Part shown: positions 46,629 to 55,086 of the stretch, piece by piece
Numbering within the stretch: the first letter of the stretch is position 1
Layout: every line of letters begins with the position of its first letter
DNA from: JAWKIW01 sp041394145
GTDB taxonomy: Bacteria > Actinomycetota > Acidimicrobiia > Acidimicrobiales > Acidimicrobilacustridaceae
NCBI GenBank assembly: GCA_041394145.1
Contig: JAWKIW010000019.1
Coordinates: forward strand, 1 to 64,000
DNA: 64,000 nt
Reading direction: 5' to 3'
Notes under the pieces: generated by a model
Database searches by the model: none
Seen by the model: only the letters and a program-made list of their open reading frames with translations
What the model was told of the DNA's origin: nothing
Program-made: the position numbers and the translations under genes

Positions 46629-47366
46629 TCAGGTGGTGATCGAGCCGCCGTTGACCTGGATCGTCTGGCCGGTCACCCAGGCCGCCTCGTCCGACGCCAG
46701 CCACACGCACGCCGCGCCGATGTCGGCGGGCGTTCCCGTGCGCCCGACCGGGATCGACCGGGCGAGGTGGGCGGTGATGTCGGGATCGGGCAGGCCCATC
46801 AGCCCGATGGCGACCGTGTTGGCGGTGACGCCGTCGCGGGCGACCTCGAGGGCGAGCGTGCGGGTGAAGGCGATGCCGGCGCCCTTGCCGGCGCTGTAGG
46901 GCGACACGCCGATGCGCACGCCGGCGGTCCCGGCGCCCGACGAGATGGTGATGATCCGGCCCCAGCCCCGCTCGCACATCCCGTCGACGACGGCCTTGCA
47001 GCAGTGCAGCACCCCGTAGAGGTTCACCTCGATCGGGCCGGCCCAGTCGGCGGGATCCATGGCGCGGAACGGGGCGACGGGCAGGTCGCGCTCGCCGCCG
47101 TTGCCGGCGTTGTTGACGAGGATGTCGACGTCGCCGACCGCGGCGACGCCGGCGCGCACGGCGTCGAGGTCGGTGACGTCGAAGGGCGCGACGAGCGCAC
47201 GGCCGCCCGCCACCGAGATCTCGTCGGCGACGGCCCGGGCCCGATCCTCGTGCAGGTCGTTCACCGCCACCGTGGCCCCCTGCCCGGCCAGCGCCCGGGC
47301 GATGCCGGCCCCCACGTTCTGGCCGGCGCCGGTCACGAGCGCGGTGCGCCCGGTCAGGTCGAACAC
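46629..47366 (-). CDS. Short-chain dehydrogenase/reductase
   Basis: The 245-residue Rossmann enzyme has GRTALVTGAGQNVGAGIARA (variant of TGxxxGxG), VDILVNNAGNGGERD, Ser in RIITISSGAGTAG, and Tyr-x-x-x-Lys in VSPYSAGKGAGIAFTRTLAL, with a standard C-terminal end (ASDEAAWVTGQTIQVNGGS). GTG 47366 has AAGGGAGG six bases upstream. An NAD(P)-dependent alcohol dehydrogenase or ketoreductase is expected. It converges with the acyl-CoA ligase. Confidence 0.88.
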   Translation of the reverse strand: MFDLTGRTALVTGAGQNVGAGIARALAGQGATVAVNDLHEDRARAVADEISVAGGRALVAPFDVTDLDAVRAGVAAVGDVDILVNNAGNGGERDLPVAPFRAMDPADWAGPIEVNLYGVLHCCKAVVDGMCERGWGRIITISSGAGTAGVRIGVSPYSAGKGAGIAFTRTLALEVARDGVTANTVAIGLMGLPDPDITAHLARSIPVGRTGTPADIGAACVWLASDEAAWVTGQTIQVNGGSITT

Positions 47367-47440
47367 GGCAGGCCTCCCTTCGGCGCCCGGCGGCGCACGG
47401 CGTCCCGCCACGCCTACCACAGCAGCCGCCCGCCGGCGGG

Positions 47441-47587
47441 CTACGCCGGGGCGGCGCCGGCGCGCAGCAGGTCGTCCATCTGGCCGATGGCGAGGGTGAT
47501 CCCGTCCTCCATGCCCATGGCGACCATCTGCTCCATCGCCTCGCGCGAGGGGAACCGGCTCTGGATGGTCATGCGGGTGCCGGACAT
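47441..47587 (-). pseudogene. Truncated SRPBCC (AHSA1-like) protein, C-terminal remnant
   Basis: Only about 48 residues are present: MSGTRMTIQSRFPSREAMEQ and MGMEDGITLAIGQMDDLL. These match the last third of SRPBCC/AHSA1 proteins that commonly follow ArsR regulators; full family members are about 150-160 residues. The N-terminal two-thirds, including the start of the helix-grip fold, is absent, because the preceding ArsR gene ends inside this remnant. An internal deletion is the simplest explanation. It could still be expressed from ATG 47587 but would not fold as usual. Confidence 0.65.
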
Positions 47588-47991
47588 GGGTCGGTGCTCC
47601 CGGTCTCGGCGATCAGGTCCTCGAAGCGGTCGATGCGGTCGCGCCACAGCTCCTCGAGCTGGTCGAGCAGGCGGTTGACGGCGCGGACGGCCTCCATGTC
47701 GGTGCGCACGAGCTGCTCTCGCCCGTGCCGTCGCTTGGTCACCAGCCCGGCCCGCTCGAGGACGGCAACGTGCTTCTGCACCGCGGCGAAGCTCATCGGG
47801 TAGGCGCGGGCCAGCGTCGACACCGAGTGCTCCCGCGCCACGGCCCGCCGGACGATGTCACGCCGAGTCGGGTCGGCGAGGGCGTGGAAGACGCGATCGG
47901 CCCGATCGGCGGGTGGCCGGGTCGAGGCTCGACGCGAGGGCGGCGTCGAGGTTCGGGAGGTTCGAGAGGTTCGGGCATCATGTACAACCAT
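47569..47991 (-). CDS. ArsR-family winged-helix regulator
   Basis: The 140-residue protein has ADRADRVFHALADPTRRDIV, STLARAYPMSFAAVQKHVAV and LERAGLVTKRRHGREQLVRT, the ArsR winged-helix of the SRPBCC-linked subgroup without metal-binding cysteines. The N-terminus carries an RTS-RTS-RTS repeat from three 9-base DNA repeats (47950-47976). ATG 47991 lies inside its own operator dyad (47982-48001). A -10 TAACGT (48005-48000, minus) ends eight bases before the ATG, so the transcript is probably leaderless. Confidence 0.85.
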   Translation of the reverse strand: MVVHDARTSRTSRTSTPPSRRASTRPPADRADRVFHALADPTRRDIVRRAVAREHSVSTLARAYPMSFAAVQKHVAVLERAGLVTKRRHGREQLVRTDMEAVRAVNRLLDQLEELWRDRIDRFEDLIAETGSTDPCPAPA

Positions 47992-48001
47992 TCAGTTGTA
48001 C
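47982..48001. promoter_or_regulatory. ArsR autoregulatory operator overlapping the start codon
   Basis: GTACAAC-N6-GTTGTAC is a perfect dyad that covers the ArsR start codon and part of its -10 box. Binding here would block transcription initiation directly. Confidence 0.65.
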
Positions 48002-48157
48002 GTTATCGGTGAGCGGCGGCCGGCACAAGCGCTTCGCGCCCGGCGCGACATCGACGGGCGATCCGGTGGAAGACTGCCGACCCGGGCATGCGCCCGACCT
48101 CGTCGGGGACATGCCTCGACCGGACACGAACGACCTGCACGAAGGGATGGGTGGAAG

Positions 48158-48583
48158 ATGGCGACGACCCGCAAGGCGACGGCGCACTGGGAGGGCTCGC
48201 TGCTCGAGGGCGGTGGGCAGGTGTCGCTCGACTCGTCGGGCCTGGGCACCTACGACGTGACGTGGCCGTCGCGGGCCGAGGAGCCCAACGGCCGCACCAG
48301 CCCCGAGGAGCTGATCGCCGCCGCCCACGCCTCGTGCTTCTCCATGGCGCTGTCGAGCGCGCTGGCCAAGGCCGGCTCCCCGCCCGAGGCCCTCGACACC
48401 AGCGCCGAGGTGACCTTCCAGCCCGGCGAGGGCATCACCGGCATCCACCTGACGGTGCGGGGCACCGTGCCCGGCATGTCCGCCGACGACTTCGTGCAGG
48501 CGGCCACCGGGGCCAAGGAGGGCTGCCCGGTCTCCAAGGCGCTGACCGGCACCACCATCACCCTCGACGCCGCCCTCGCCTGA
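48158..48583 (+). CDS. osmC: OsmC/Ohr-type peroxiredoxin
   Basis: The 141-residue protein has ATTRKATAHWEGSLLEGGGQ, TSPEELIAAAHASCFSMALS and GAKEGCPVSKALTGTTITLD, containing the two redox cysteines in the OsmC spacing. It reduces organic hydroperoxides. ATG 48158 has GGAAG at 48153. It converges with the Rieske oxygenase; GGCACCGGTGCC at 48613-48624 in the gap is a possible terminator stem. Confidence 0.9.
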   Translation: MATTRKATAHWEGSLLEGGGQVSLDSSGLGTYDVTWPSRAEEPNGRTSPEELIAAAHASCFSMALSSALAKAGSPPEALDTSAEVTFQPGEGITGIHLTVRGTVPGMSADDFVQAATGAKEGCPVSKALTGTTITLDAALA

Positions 48584-48655
48584 GCGGCCGCGACCCGGGC
48601 CCCGCTCAGCCGGGCACCGGTGCCGAGCGCACGGCCCGACCGGCCGACGCCCGGA

Positions 48656-49732
48656 TCAGCGCATCGACAGGTCGGCGTCGAGCTTGTCCTCGCCCTTGAG
48701 CCGCGCCGAGGCGGTCACCTTCACGACGCCCTCGGCCTCGGGCTCGGCGGTGTCGGGCGGCGCGGGCGGGTACATCTCCTCGTCGTAGGCGAAGTCCTCG
48801 GCGTAGAACTGCGACGCCCACCGGCGGAACTGCAGGTACGGACCGTCGGCGTCGGCCAGCGCCGGGCGGGTGACGTGGCCCTTGTACTTCCAGATCGGGA
48901 TGTCCTCCTGCACCTGGCGGGACACCTCCTCGACGAAGGCCACCCCCACGGCCGACGTCGAGGCCTCGTCGCCCAGGCGGCGCACCGTGAAGGTGAAGCG
49001 CAGCTGGCAGCGCTCGTGGTCGATCGGGGTGTTGCACCCCAGGAGCACGGTGTCGACGATGCCCGAGAAGCGCACGATCCCGAAGCCCGGGCAGTAGGTG
49101 TCGACGTCGATGCGGCCGTCGACCACGCCGCGGGGGGTGGGGAACTTCTGGGTGGAGCGCAGGTAGGCCATGTTCCCGTCGGTGGCGTACTCGGCGACCT
49201 CGGGGACGATGTCGGTGTTGTGCACGTAGCGGAAGTGGGCGACGTCGACCTGGTTCTCGGCGATCTCCTGCCAGGCGGCGGGGATCTCGAAGCTGCGGCC
49301 GACCGGGTCCGAGAAGGCGGCTGGGTCGTCGAGCTCGGGCACCTCGGGGAGCTCGAACAGCGGGTCGATGCGATCGGGGTGGTACCAGGCCATGAGCAGC
49401 CCGTTGCGCTCGACCAGCGGGTAGGTGAACAGCCGGGCCTTGTTGTTGACCCGCTCCGAGTAGGGGATGTCGACGTTGCGGCCGTCGGCGTCGTAGAGCC
49501 ACCCGTGGAACGGGCACTGCAGGTTGCAGCGGTCGACGTGGCCGCCGTGGCCGAGGTGGGCGCCCAGGTGCGGGCAGATGGCGTCGTGCAGGTGGGCGAC
49601 GCCGTCGAGGTCGCGCCACAGCACCAGGTCGCGGCCGAAGTAGTAGAGCGGCTTCACGTCACCGGGGGCCAGGTCGGCGCCCCAGCCGACCTGGTACCAG
49701 CTGAACGGGATCGGGAACGGGAATCGGCTCAC
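48656..49732 (-). CDS. Rieske non-haem iron oxygenase (KshA-like)
   Basis: The 358-residue oxygenase has a Rieske [2Fe-2S] site (AICPHLGAHLG and LQCPFHGWLYDADG, about residues 53-80) and the mononuclear iron motif ENQVDVAHFRYVHNTD (Asp, two His). The layout resembles 3-ketosteroid 9-alpha-hydroxylase oxygenases, but the substrate is not proven. GTG 49732 is preceded by GAGGTGAT. It is 56 bases downstream of an amidohydrolase on the same strand and likely shares the twin operators at 51046-51080. An electron-transfer reductase is not encoded nearby. Confidence 0.85.
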   Translation of the reverse strand: MSRFPFPIPFSWYQVGWGADLAPGDVKPLYYFGRDLVLWRDLDGVAHLHDAICPHLGAHLGHGGHVDRCNLQCPFHGWLYDADGRNVDIPYSERVNNKARLFTYPLVERNGLLMAWYHPDRIDPLFELPEVPELDDPAAFSDPVGRSFEIPAAWQEIAENQVDVAHFRYVHNTDIVPEVAEYATDGNMAYLRSTQKFPTPRGVVDGRIDVDTYCPGFGIVRFSGIVDTVLLGCNTPIDHERCQLRFTFTVRRLGDEASTSAVGVAFVEEVSRQVQEDIPIWKYKGHVTRPALADADGPYLQFRRWASQFYAEDFAYDEEMYPPAPPDTAEPEAEGVVKVTASARLKGEDKLDADLSMR

Positions 49733-49788
49733 GGGATCACCTCGTGGTCGTGGCGCGGGCGGGTGGTCGGACGGGAGGCAGCTCGAGG

Positions 49789-50988
49789 TCAGCGATCGAG
49801 GCCGAGCAGGTCGATGGCGTTGCCCCGGGCGATCTTGTGGATCTGGGCCTCGGACAGGTGGCCGAAGGTCTGGGTGGCCACCTCGAGGGTCGACGGCCAG
49901 GTGCTGTCCTGGTGCGGGTAGTCGACCTCGAAGCAGATGTTGTCCTCACCCACCCGGTCCAGCAGGTCGATGCCGACGGGGTCCTTGAAGAAGCAGCTGG
50001 ACACCTGGGAGAAGTACTGCGTCGACGGCGGCTCCTGCAGCTTCGGCCCGCGCGTGGCCCAGCCGCCGTGGGTCCTCCACACGTCGTCGACCCGCTCGAG
50101 CACGTAGGGGATCCACCCGATCTGGCACTCGGCGTAGAGCAGCTCGAGGTTCGGGTACCGCACCAGCACCCCGGAGAACAGCCAGTCGATCATCGACATG
50201 GCGCTGTTGGTGAAGATGCCGGTGGCGCCGACCGTCTCGGGGGCGTCCTCGCTGGTGAGGAAGGTCTTGGTCCCCGACCCGATGTGCATGCAGATGACCG
50301 TCGAGGTCTCGTCGCAGGCGTCGAGGAACGGGTCCCACGCGCCGGAGTGGATCGACGGCAGCCCGAGCCAGGACGGGCACTCGCTGAAGGCCACGGCCCG
50401 CACGCCGCGCCCGGCGTTGCGCCGCACCTCGGCGGCGGCCAGGGCGGGATCCCACAGCGGGACGAGGCACAGCGGGATGAGCCGGCCGTCGGAGCCGGCG
50501 CACCACTCCTCGACCATCCAGTCGTTGTAGGCCTCGACGCACAGCCGGGACAGCTCCTTGTCCTTGCCGTGCAGGAAGATCTGCCCGCAGAAGCGGGGGT
50601 AGTTGGGGAAGCACAGCGACGCCTCGACGTGGTTGACGTCCATGTCCTCGAGGCGGGCCTTCGGGTCGTAGCAGCCGGGGCGCATCTGGTCGAAGGTGAC
50701 GCCGTAGGTGCCGATCTCCTCGGGCGGGTAGCCGGCGGCGGCGATGAACCGCTTCACCGAGTAGCGCTGGTCCTCGTAGAACCACCAGGCCACCGGTGGG
50801 CCCTCGGTGCCGGGCGCCTCCTGGTAGGCCGCCCCCACCAGCACCGGCGCCTCGCCCATCGGGTGGATCTCCACGTGCGGGCCGACGTCGCGAAGGCGGG
50901 CGGGCAACCGACTCGACCACAGGTCGGGCGGCTCGACGACGTGGTCGTCGACGCTGATGATCTTCGGGATCTCCACGCCCTCGGCCAT
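49789..50988 (-). CDS. Amidohydrolase family protein (ACMSD-like)
   Basis: The 399-residue metal-dependent TIM-barrel protein has IPKIISVDDHVVEPPDLWSS (D-x-H metal site), VICMHIGSGTKTFLTSEDAP (His) and NICFEVDYPHQDSTWPSTLE (Asp), the amidohydrolase-2 pattern that includes decarboxylases of the ACMSD type. ATG 50988 is chosen because AGGAG lies nine bases upstream and the extended frame to 51081 would cross the operators. Together with the Rieske oxygenase it suggests ring oxidation followed by C-C or C-N cleavage, which is inference. Confidence 0.85.
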   Translation of the reverse strand: MAEGVEIPKIISVDDHVVEPPDLWSSRLPARLRDVGPHVEIHPMGEAPVLVGAAYQEAPGTEGPPVAWWFYEDQRYSVKRFIAAAGYPPEEIGTYGVTFDQMRPGCYDPKARLEDMDVNHVEASLCFPNYPRFCGQIFLHGKDKELSRLCVEAYNDWMVEEWCAGSDGRLIPLCLVPLWDPALAAAEVRRNAGRGVRAVAFSECPSWLGLPSIHSGAWDPFLDACDETSTVICMHIGSGTKTFLTSEDAPETVGATGIFTNSAMSMIDWLFSGVLVRYPNLELLYAECQIGWIPYVLERVDDVWRTHGGWATRGPKLQEPPSTQYFSQVSSCFFKDPVGIDLLDRVGEDNICFEVDYPHQDSTWPSTLEVATQTFGHLSEAQIHKIARGNAIDLLGLDR

Positions 50989-51045
50989 CCTGACGCTCCT
51001 CGCTCCCCTCGCCGTCGGTCGTCGGTCGTCGCCCCGGCAGGGATC

Positions 51046-51080
51046 TGAACTGCGGTTCACTCGCGATGAACCATAGTTCA
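51046..51080. promoter_or_regulatory. Twin operators TGAACY-NN-RGTTCA, 21 bp apart
   Basis: TGAACTGCGGTTCA (51046-51059) and TGAACCATAGTTCA (51067-51080) are two 14-base dyads spaced 21 bases apart, two helical turns, placing both on one DNA face. The minus-strand -10 box TATGGT (51075-51070) lies within the second, so a bound repressor would block the amidohydrolase/Rieske promoter. Confidence 0.75.
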
Positions 51081-51136
51081 CGTGTTTGAGTAGGCGTTAG
51101 CCAGCGCCCGAGCTACCGAGCCGACGCCCACACCGC

Positions 51137-52183
51137 TCACCGGTCGGGCAGGACCACGACCTTCACCTGGGCGGGATCGGCGCGCAGCGCGTCGAGCGCG
51201 CCGGCGACCTCGCCGAGACCGACGGTGGCGGTGACCAGCTGGTCGGCCGGCACCCGGCCATCCGCCAGGTCGGCGAGGGATCGGGCGAACTCGCGGGGGC
51301 GGTAGGCGAACGAGTAGACGACCTCCACCTCCTTGTACACGCCGGTGGCCGGGGTGAACGGGTCGGGCTCCATCCCGGCGCCGACCACGACCACGCGACT
51401 GCCCACCGGCACGCCGTCGACGATCGGCTGGAGCATCCCGGGCCGACCGACGCACTCGAACACCGTGACCGCCGGCGTGCGGGGGCCGGGCTCGTCCCAC
51501 AGCGGCGACGGCGTCCCCGGGACCACGCCGAGGCCGTCGAGGTGGGCGAACGGCGAGCCCTCGCCGGGATCGACCACCACGTCGGCACCCAGCCGCTCGG
51601 CGCGGGCCCGCCGCACCGGCGACGGCTCGGCGACCAGCACCGGTCCGTGGCCGTCGGCCTTCAGCGCCAGCAGCACGGCGAGACCCACCGGGCCGGCGCC
51701 CACGATGACCGCCGGTTGGCCGTGGTCGAGGTGCCCGAGGCCGGCCGCGTGGCGTCCGACGGCGAGCGGCTCGGTGAGGCAGGCGTGCTCGGGGGCGAGG
51801 CCCGACGGCACCGCGACCAGGCGGGCCGCGTCGAGCACGAGGTGCTCGGCCAGCGCGCCCCCCAGGTTCGCCGAGAAGCCGAGCAGCTCGGGCCCACCCG
51901 GCCCGGTGGCGTACGGCACCGAGCACGCCAGGGCGCCGACCGGCACCGTCGGGTCGGTGCCCGGCCCGTAGTCGAGGACCTCGACGCAGAACTCGTGGCC
52001 GAGCACGAAGGCCGGTTCGTCGACGTCGTCGGGCCCGGCGCCGACCAGCTCGGCGAAGTGGACGTCCGAGCCGCACAGCCCGCAGGCGCGGGACCGGACG
52101 AGGACCTGGCCGGCGCCGGGGACCGGGTCGTCGACCTCGGCCAGCTCGGGCGCCCGCCCGCTGCGCAGCACCGACGCCCGCAT
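51137..52183 (-). CDS. Zinc-type medium-chain alcohol dehydrogenase
   Basis: The 348-residue MDR protein has catalytic-zinc ligands in RACGLCGSDVHFAE and FVLGHEFCVEVL, NAD-binding AVIVGAGPVGLAVLLALKAD, and VFECVGRPGMLQPIVDGV. The usual four-cysteine structural-zinc loop is missing, which occurs in part of the family. It is an alcohol/polyol-type dehydrogenase of unknown substrate. ATG 52183 and TetR (52243) are divergent, with about 60 bases between. Confidence 0.85.
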   Translation of the reverse strand: MRASVLRSGRAPELAEVDDPVPGAGQVLVRSRACGLCGSDVHFAELVGAGPDDVDEPAFVLGHEFCVEVLDYGPGTDPTVPVGALACSVPYATGPGGPELLGFSANLGGALAEHLVLDAARLVAVPSGLAPEHACLTEPLAVGRHAAGLGHLDHGQPAVIVGAGPVGLAVLLALKADGHGPVLVAEPSPVRRARAERLGADVVVDPGEGSPFAHLDGLGVVPGTPSPLWDEPGPRTPAVTVFECVGRPGMLQPIVDGVPVGSRVVVVGAGMEPDPFTPATGVYKEVEVVYSFAYRPREFARSLADLADGRVPADQLVTATVGLGEVAGALDALRADPAQVKVVVLPDR

Positions 52184-52242
52184 CTCAGCCGCGCTCCGTC
52201 GAGACCCACCCGTGCACGGCCACCAACCCTAGGATGGTCGCC

Positions 52243-52887
52243 GTGGCGACGGGATCCGGCCAGACCCGAGCGGTGCTGCTCGACACGGCCGAGCGGCTCT
52301 TCAGCGAGAACGGCATCCATGCCGTCTCGCTGCGCCAGATCCGCCTGGCCGCCGGCCAGGGCAACGCCGCCGCCGTGCAGTACCACTTCGGCGACAAGGC
52401 CGGCGTGCTGCAGGCCCTCGCCGACCGGCACGTGCCGCGCCTCGCCGCCGTCCAGCAGGCGCTGGTCGACGACCTGGGGTCCACGCCGTCGCTTCGGGAC
52501 CGGGTGGACGCGCTGGTGCGGCCCTTCGCCATCTACGTCACCCTCGGCCCGAGCGAGCGGGCGTGGATCCGCATCGTCGACGAGCTGCTGGCCGACCCGC
52601 AGGTGTCGGTGGCGAGCGTGGAAGCCGGCTCGTCCGACGTCGTCGTCGGCGTCGGCACCGACCTGCACGCCGAGCTCAGCGACCGGCTGCCCGCCGACCT
52701 GGCCGCCGATCGCATCTGGGCCGCCTCGGTGTTCGCCATCCGGCTGTGCGCGGCCCGGGCCCGCGCCCTCGACGACCCGAGGTCGACCCGCAGCCTGCCC
52801 ACAGACGACGTGTTCGCCACCGAGCTGGTCGACATGGCCACCGGCGCGCTCACCGCGCCGAGCCACGCCTCGCAGCCCACGGCCTGA
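52243..52887 (+). CDS. TetR family regulator
   Basis: The protein of about 214 residues has AVLLDTAERLFSENGIHAVS and LRQIRLAAGQGNAAAVQYHF with GDKAGVLQALAD, the TetR helix-turn-helix. A -10 TAGGAT at 52230-52235 ends seven bases before GTG 52243, supporting a leaderless start there rather than ATG 52234, which overlaps the box. It is divergent from the alcohol dehydrogenase and is also the nearest candidate regulator for the twin operators at 51046-51080, about 1.2 kb away. Confidence 0.82.
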   Translation: MATGSGQTRAVLLDTAERLFSENGIHAVSLRQIRLAAGQGNAAAVQYHFGDKAGVLQALADRHVPRLAAVQQALVDDLGSTPSLRDRVDALVRPFAIYVTLGPSERAWIRIVDELLADPQVSVASVEAGSSDVVVGVGTDLHAELSDRLPADLAADRIWAASVFAIRLCAARARALDDPRSTRSLPTDDVFATELVDMATGALTAPSHASQPTA

Positions 52888-52941
52888 GCCGAGCAGACGG
52901 ACCGTGGCCGCCGGGCTCGGTCCGCGTCGTACGCTCGCGCC

Positions 52942-53260
52942 ATGCGGCGTGGCATCTGCGTGAAGTGGGCTCCGCCACGGTCCGCGTCGCCCGCAACGGC
53001 ATCCAGCTGGGTGACCGCCCCGAGGCGGTGCTGCGACCCCACCTCGGCGAGGGTTCCGTGGCGCGAGCGCACCCAACCGACCGACCTGTGGACCTTCGGC
53101 TGCGCCACGGTGGCACATCGAGCAGTACGTGCTGGACCCAGCCGGTCAGGCCTTCATGGCCGGGAGCTGGGCGGAGGTCCCGCCCTCCCGACCCGGGACG
53201 TCCTGCCGCGGCGCGACGCCGTCGCTGCTCGCTCGGTTGGCCGCGCCGGCGCAGCACGAC
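52942..53260 (+). pseudogene. Fragment of an unidentified gene (frameshifted)
   Basis: A leaderless-type -10 (TACGCT, 52930-52935) precedes ATG 52942 by six bases, which argues for a real gene. Coding-like text is split between frames: GSATVRVARNGIQLGDRPE in one, DLWTFGCATVAH in the next, and IEQYVLDPAGQAFMAGSWAE in the third. No single frame gives a sensible protein and no family is recognised. The end is uncertain; it runs towards the antiporter gene end at 53266. Confidence 0.3.
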
Positions 53261-53265
53261 CCCCG

Positions 53266-54471
53266 TCAGGTGGGGACCGGCGGGTCGGCCCGCGCCTGCG
53301 ACGCGGCGGGCAGCAGCCGCCGCGGGATGGCCCGGGCGAGGCGGGCCGAGTGGCTGGCCAGGATGGGGCTGGCCACCGCCAGCACGAGCACGTACAGGGC
53401 GGTGAAGGGGGTGAGCCGCTCGTCGAGGCCGGCCTGGATGGCGAGCGCCACGAGGATCAGGGCGAACTCGCCGCGGGCGAGCACGGAGAAGGCGATGTTG
53501 GCCGCCGCGCGCCGATCGAGGCCGTTGATGCGGGCGGCGGCGATGCCGGCCACGACCGCGAGCACCAGCGACACCACGATGGCGGCGACGGCCGGCCCCA
53601 CGACGCCACCCACGGCGCCGGGGTCGATCGACAGGCCGAAGGCGAAGAAGAACACCGCCGCGAACGCGTCGCGCAGCGGAAGCACCAGCCGCTGCACCCG
53701 CCGGGCGACGCTGGTGCCGGCGATCACCAGGCCGGCCATGAAGGCGCCGATGGCGTCGGAGACGCCGAGCTGGTAGGCGGCACCGGCGACGAGGAGGGCG
53801 ACGCCGACGAACAGCACCACCAGCAGCTCGTCGTCGCGGGCGGCCACGAGCCGCTCCACCACCGTCGAGCCGTACCGGGCGAGCAGGCCGAGGCCGACCA
53901 GGAACGCGAAGGCCCGGCCGAACAGCACGAGCGCCTCACCGGGCGTGTCGGCGGCGCCGAGCACCGGGGCGAGGGCGGCCAGGTACAGGGCGAGGAAGAG
54001 GTCCTCGAGCACGATGATGCCCAGGATCAGCCGCGTCTCGGGGTTGGCCAGGCGGCGCAGCTCGACCAGCAGCTTGGTGACGATCGCCGACGACGAGATG
54101 CCGGTGACGCCGGCGATGATGAAGGCTTCCCGGGTCCCCCAGCCGATCACGAAGCCGAGGACGAGGCCGGCCCCGACGTTGAGCCCGAGGTACAGGCCGG
54201 CGGTGGCCAGGAGGCGGCGGCCGCCGCTGGTGAGGTCCTCCACCGAGAACTCCACGCCCAGGTAGAAGAGCAGGAAGATCAGGCCGAAGGCAGCGAGCAG
54301 CTCGAGGTCCTCGGGGTGGTCGAACAGGACCGGGCCCGGCGTGTAGGGGCCCACCAGCATGCCGGCGAGCATGAACAACGGGATGGTGGGCAGGCCGAAG
54401 CGCCGCCCGGCCCGGGCGAGCAGACCGGCCAGCAGGAAGGCCAGCCCGAGCACGATCAGCTCGCGGCCCAT
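53266..54471 (-). CDS. CPA2-type cation/proton antiporter (KefB/KhtU-like)
   Basis: The 401-residue protein has about twelve transmembrane helices. PTIPLFMLAGMLVGPYTPGP, GLIFLLFYLGVEFSVEDLTS and AGVTGISSSAIVTKLLVELR are hallmarks of Kef/CPA2 antiporters. It exchanges K+ or Na+ for H+. Its ATG (54471) overlaps the stop of the upstream TrkA-C-type gene, forming a two-gene unit like khtTU. No RCK-N domain is attached, consistent with regulation by the separate partner. Confidence 0.88.
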   Translation of the reverse strand: MGRELIVLGLAFLLAGLLARAGRRFGLPTIPLFMLAGMLVGPYTPGPVLFDHPEDLELLAAFGLIFLLFYLGVEFSVEDLTSGGRRLLATAGLYLGLNVGAGLVLGFVIGWGTREAFIIAGVTGISSSAIVTKLLVELRRLANPETRLILGIIVLEDLFLALYLAALAPVLGAADTPGEALVLFGRAFAFLVGLGLLARYGSTVVERLVAARDDELLVVLFVGVALLVAGAAYQLGVSDAIGAFMAGLVIAGTSVARRVQRLVLPLRDAFAAVFFFAFGLSIDPGAVGGVVGPAVAAIVVSLVLAVVAGIAAARINGLDRRAAANIAFSVLARGEFALILVALAIQAGLDERLTPFTALYVLVLAVASPILASHSARLARAIPRRLLPAASQARADPPVPT

Positions 54472-54968
54472 CACCCACCCCCGCCGAGGAAGGCGACGAA
54501 CCCGTCGCGATCCTCGTCGCGGCAGGCGATGATCAGGTCGTCGCCGGCCTCGAAGCGCAGGGTGGGATCGGGCGCCACGATCGGCTGCGAGCCCCGGAGC
54601 ACGGCCACGACCGTGACGCCGGTGCGCTGGCGCACCGCCAGCTCGGCGATGGTGCGGCCGATGGCGGCGTCGCCCGGTTCGAGACGCACCCAGTCGAAGG
54701 CCAGGCCTCCGAGCACGTCGGCGACGCGCGCCGCGACCTTCGGGTCGATGGTGAAGCGGCCGGTGGCGAAGGCGGCCACCGACGACGCCGTCACCGCATC
54801 GAGCACGCACGGCGACGCCGTCGAGTGCACCTCGACCGTGCCGTCGAGGCGCCGCACGACCCCGACCGGTGCGCCGTCCACGTCGGTCACGTCGAGGCGC
54901 TCGCCGATCCCCGGCAGGCGGACGACGCCGGAGGGTCGTCCGGCGGCAACGTCTCGTAGGCGGGCCAT
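54471..54968 (-). CDS. TrkA-C-domain regulatory subunit of the antiporter (KhtT-like)
   Basis: The 165-residue protein ends with a TrkA-C (RCK-C) domain: WVRLEPGDAAIGRTIAELAV, RQRTGVTVVAVLRGSQPIVA, PDPTLRFEAGDDLIIACRDE. The N-terminal half (VRLPGIGERLDVTDVDGAPV) resembles the KhtT start. It should gate the downstream antiporter in response to a nucleotide or cation. ATG 54968 is chosen for its purine-rich upstream GGAGGTG rather than the extended 55058 start. Confidence 0.85.
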   Translation of the reverse strand: MARLRDVAAGRPSGVVRLPGIGERLDVTDVDGAPVGVVRRLDGTVEVHSTASPCVLDAVTASSVAAFATGRFTIDPKVAARVADVLGGLAFDWVRLEPGDAAIGRTIAELAVRQRTGVTVVAVLRGSQPIVAPDPTLRFEAGDDLIIACRDEDRDGFVAFLGGGG

Positions 54969-55086
54969 CAGCACCTCCGGTCGCGCGGTCGAACGGTGCC
55001 GACCAGACTTCCCGGCTCGCCCTGCTCGCAGGCTAGGCGAACGCGGCGAACGACCCACGCCGCTGCCGGGGGGACCTCGGCCTCGC

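Noticed and set aside
51046..51080. KstR (cholesterol regulon) binding sites
   Set aside because: The KstR consensus TNNAACNNGTTNNA does not align with TGAACYNNRGTTCA; the half-sites are shifted by one base.
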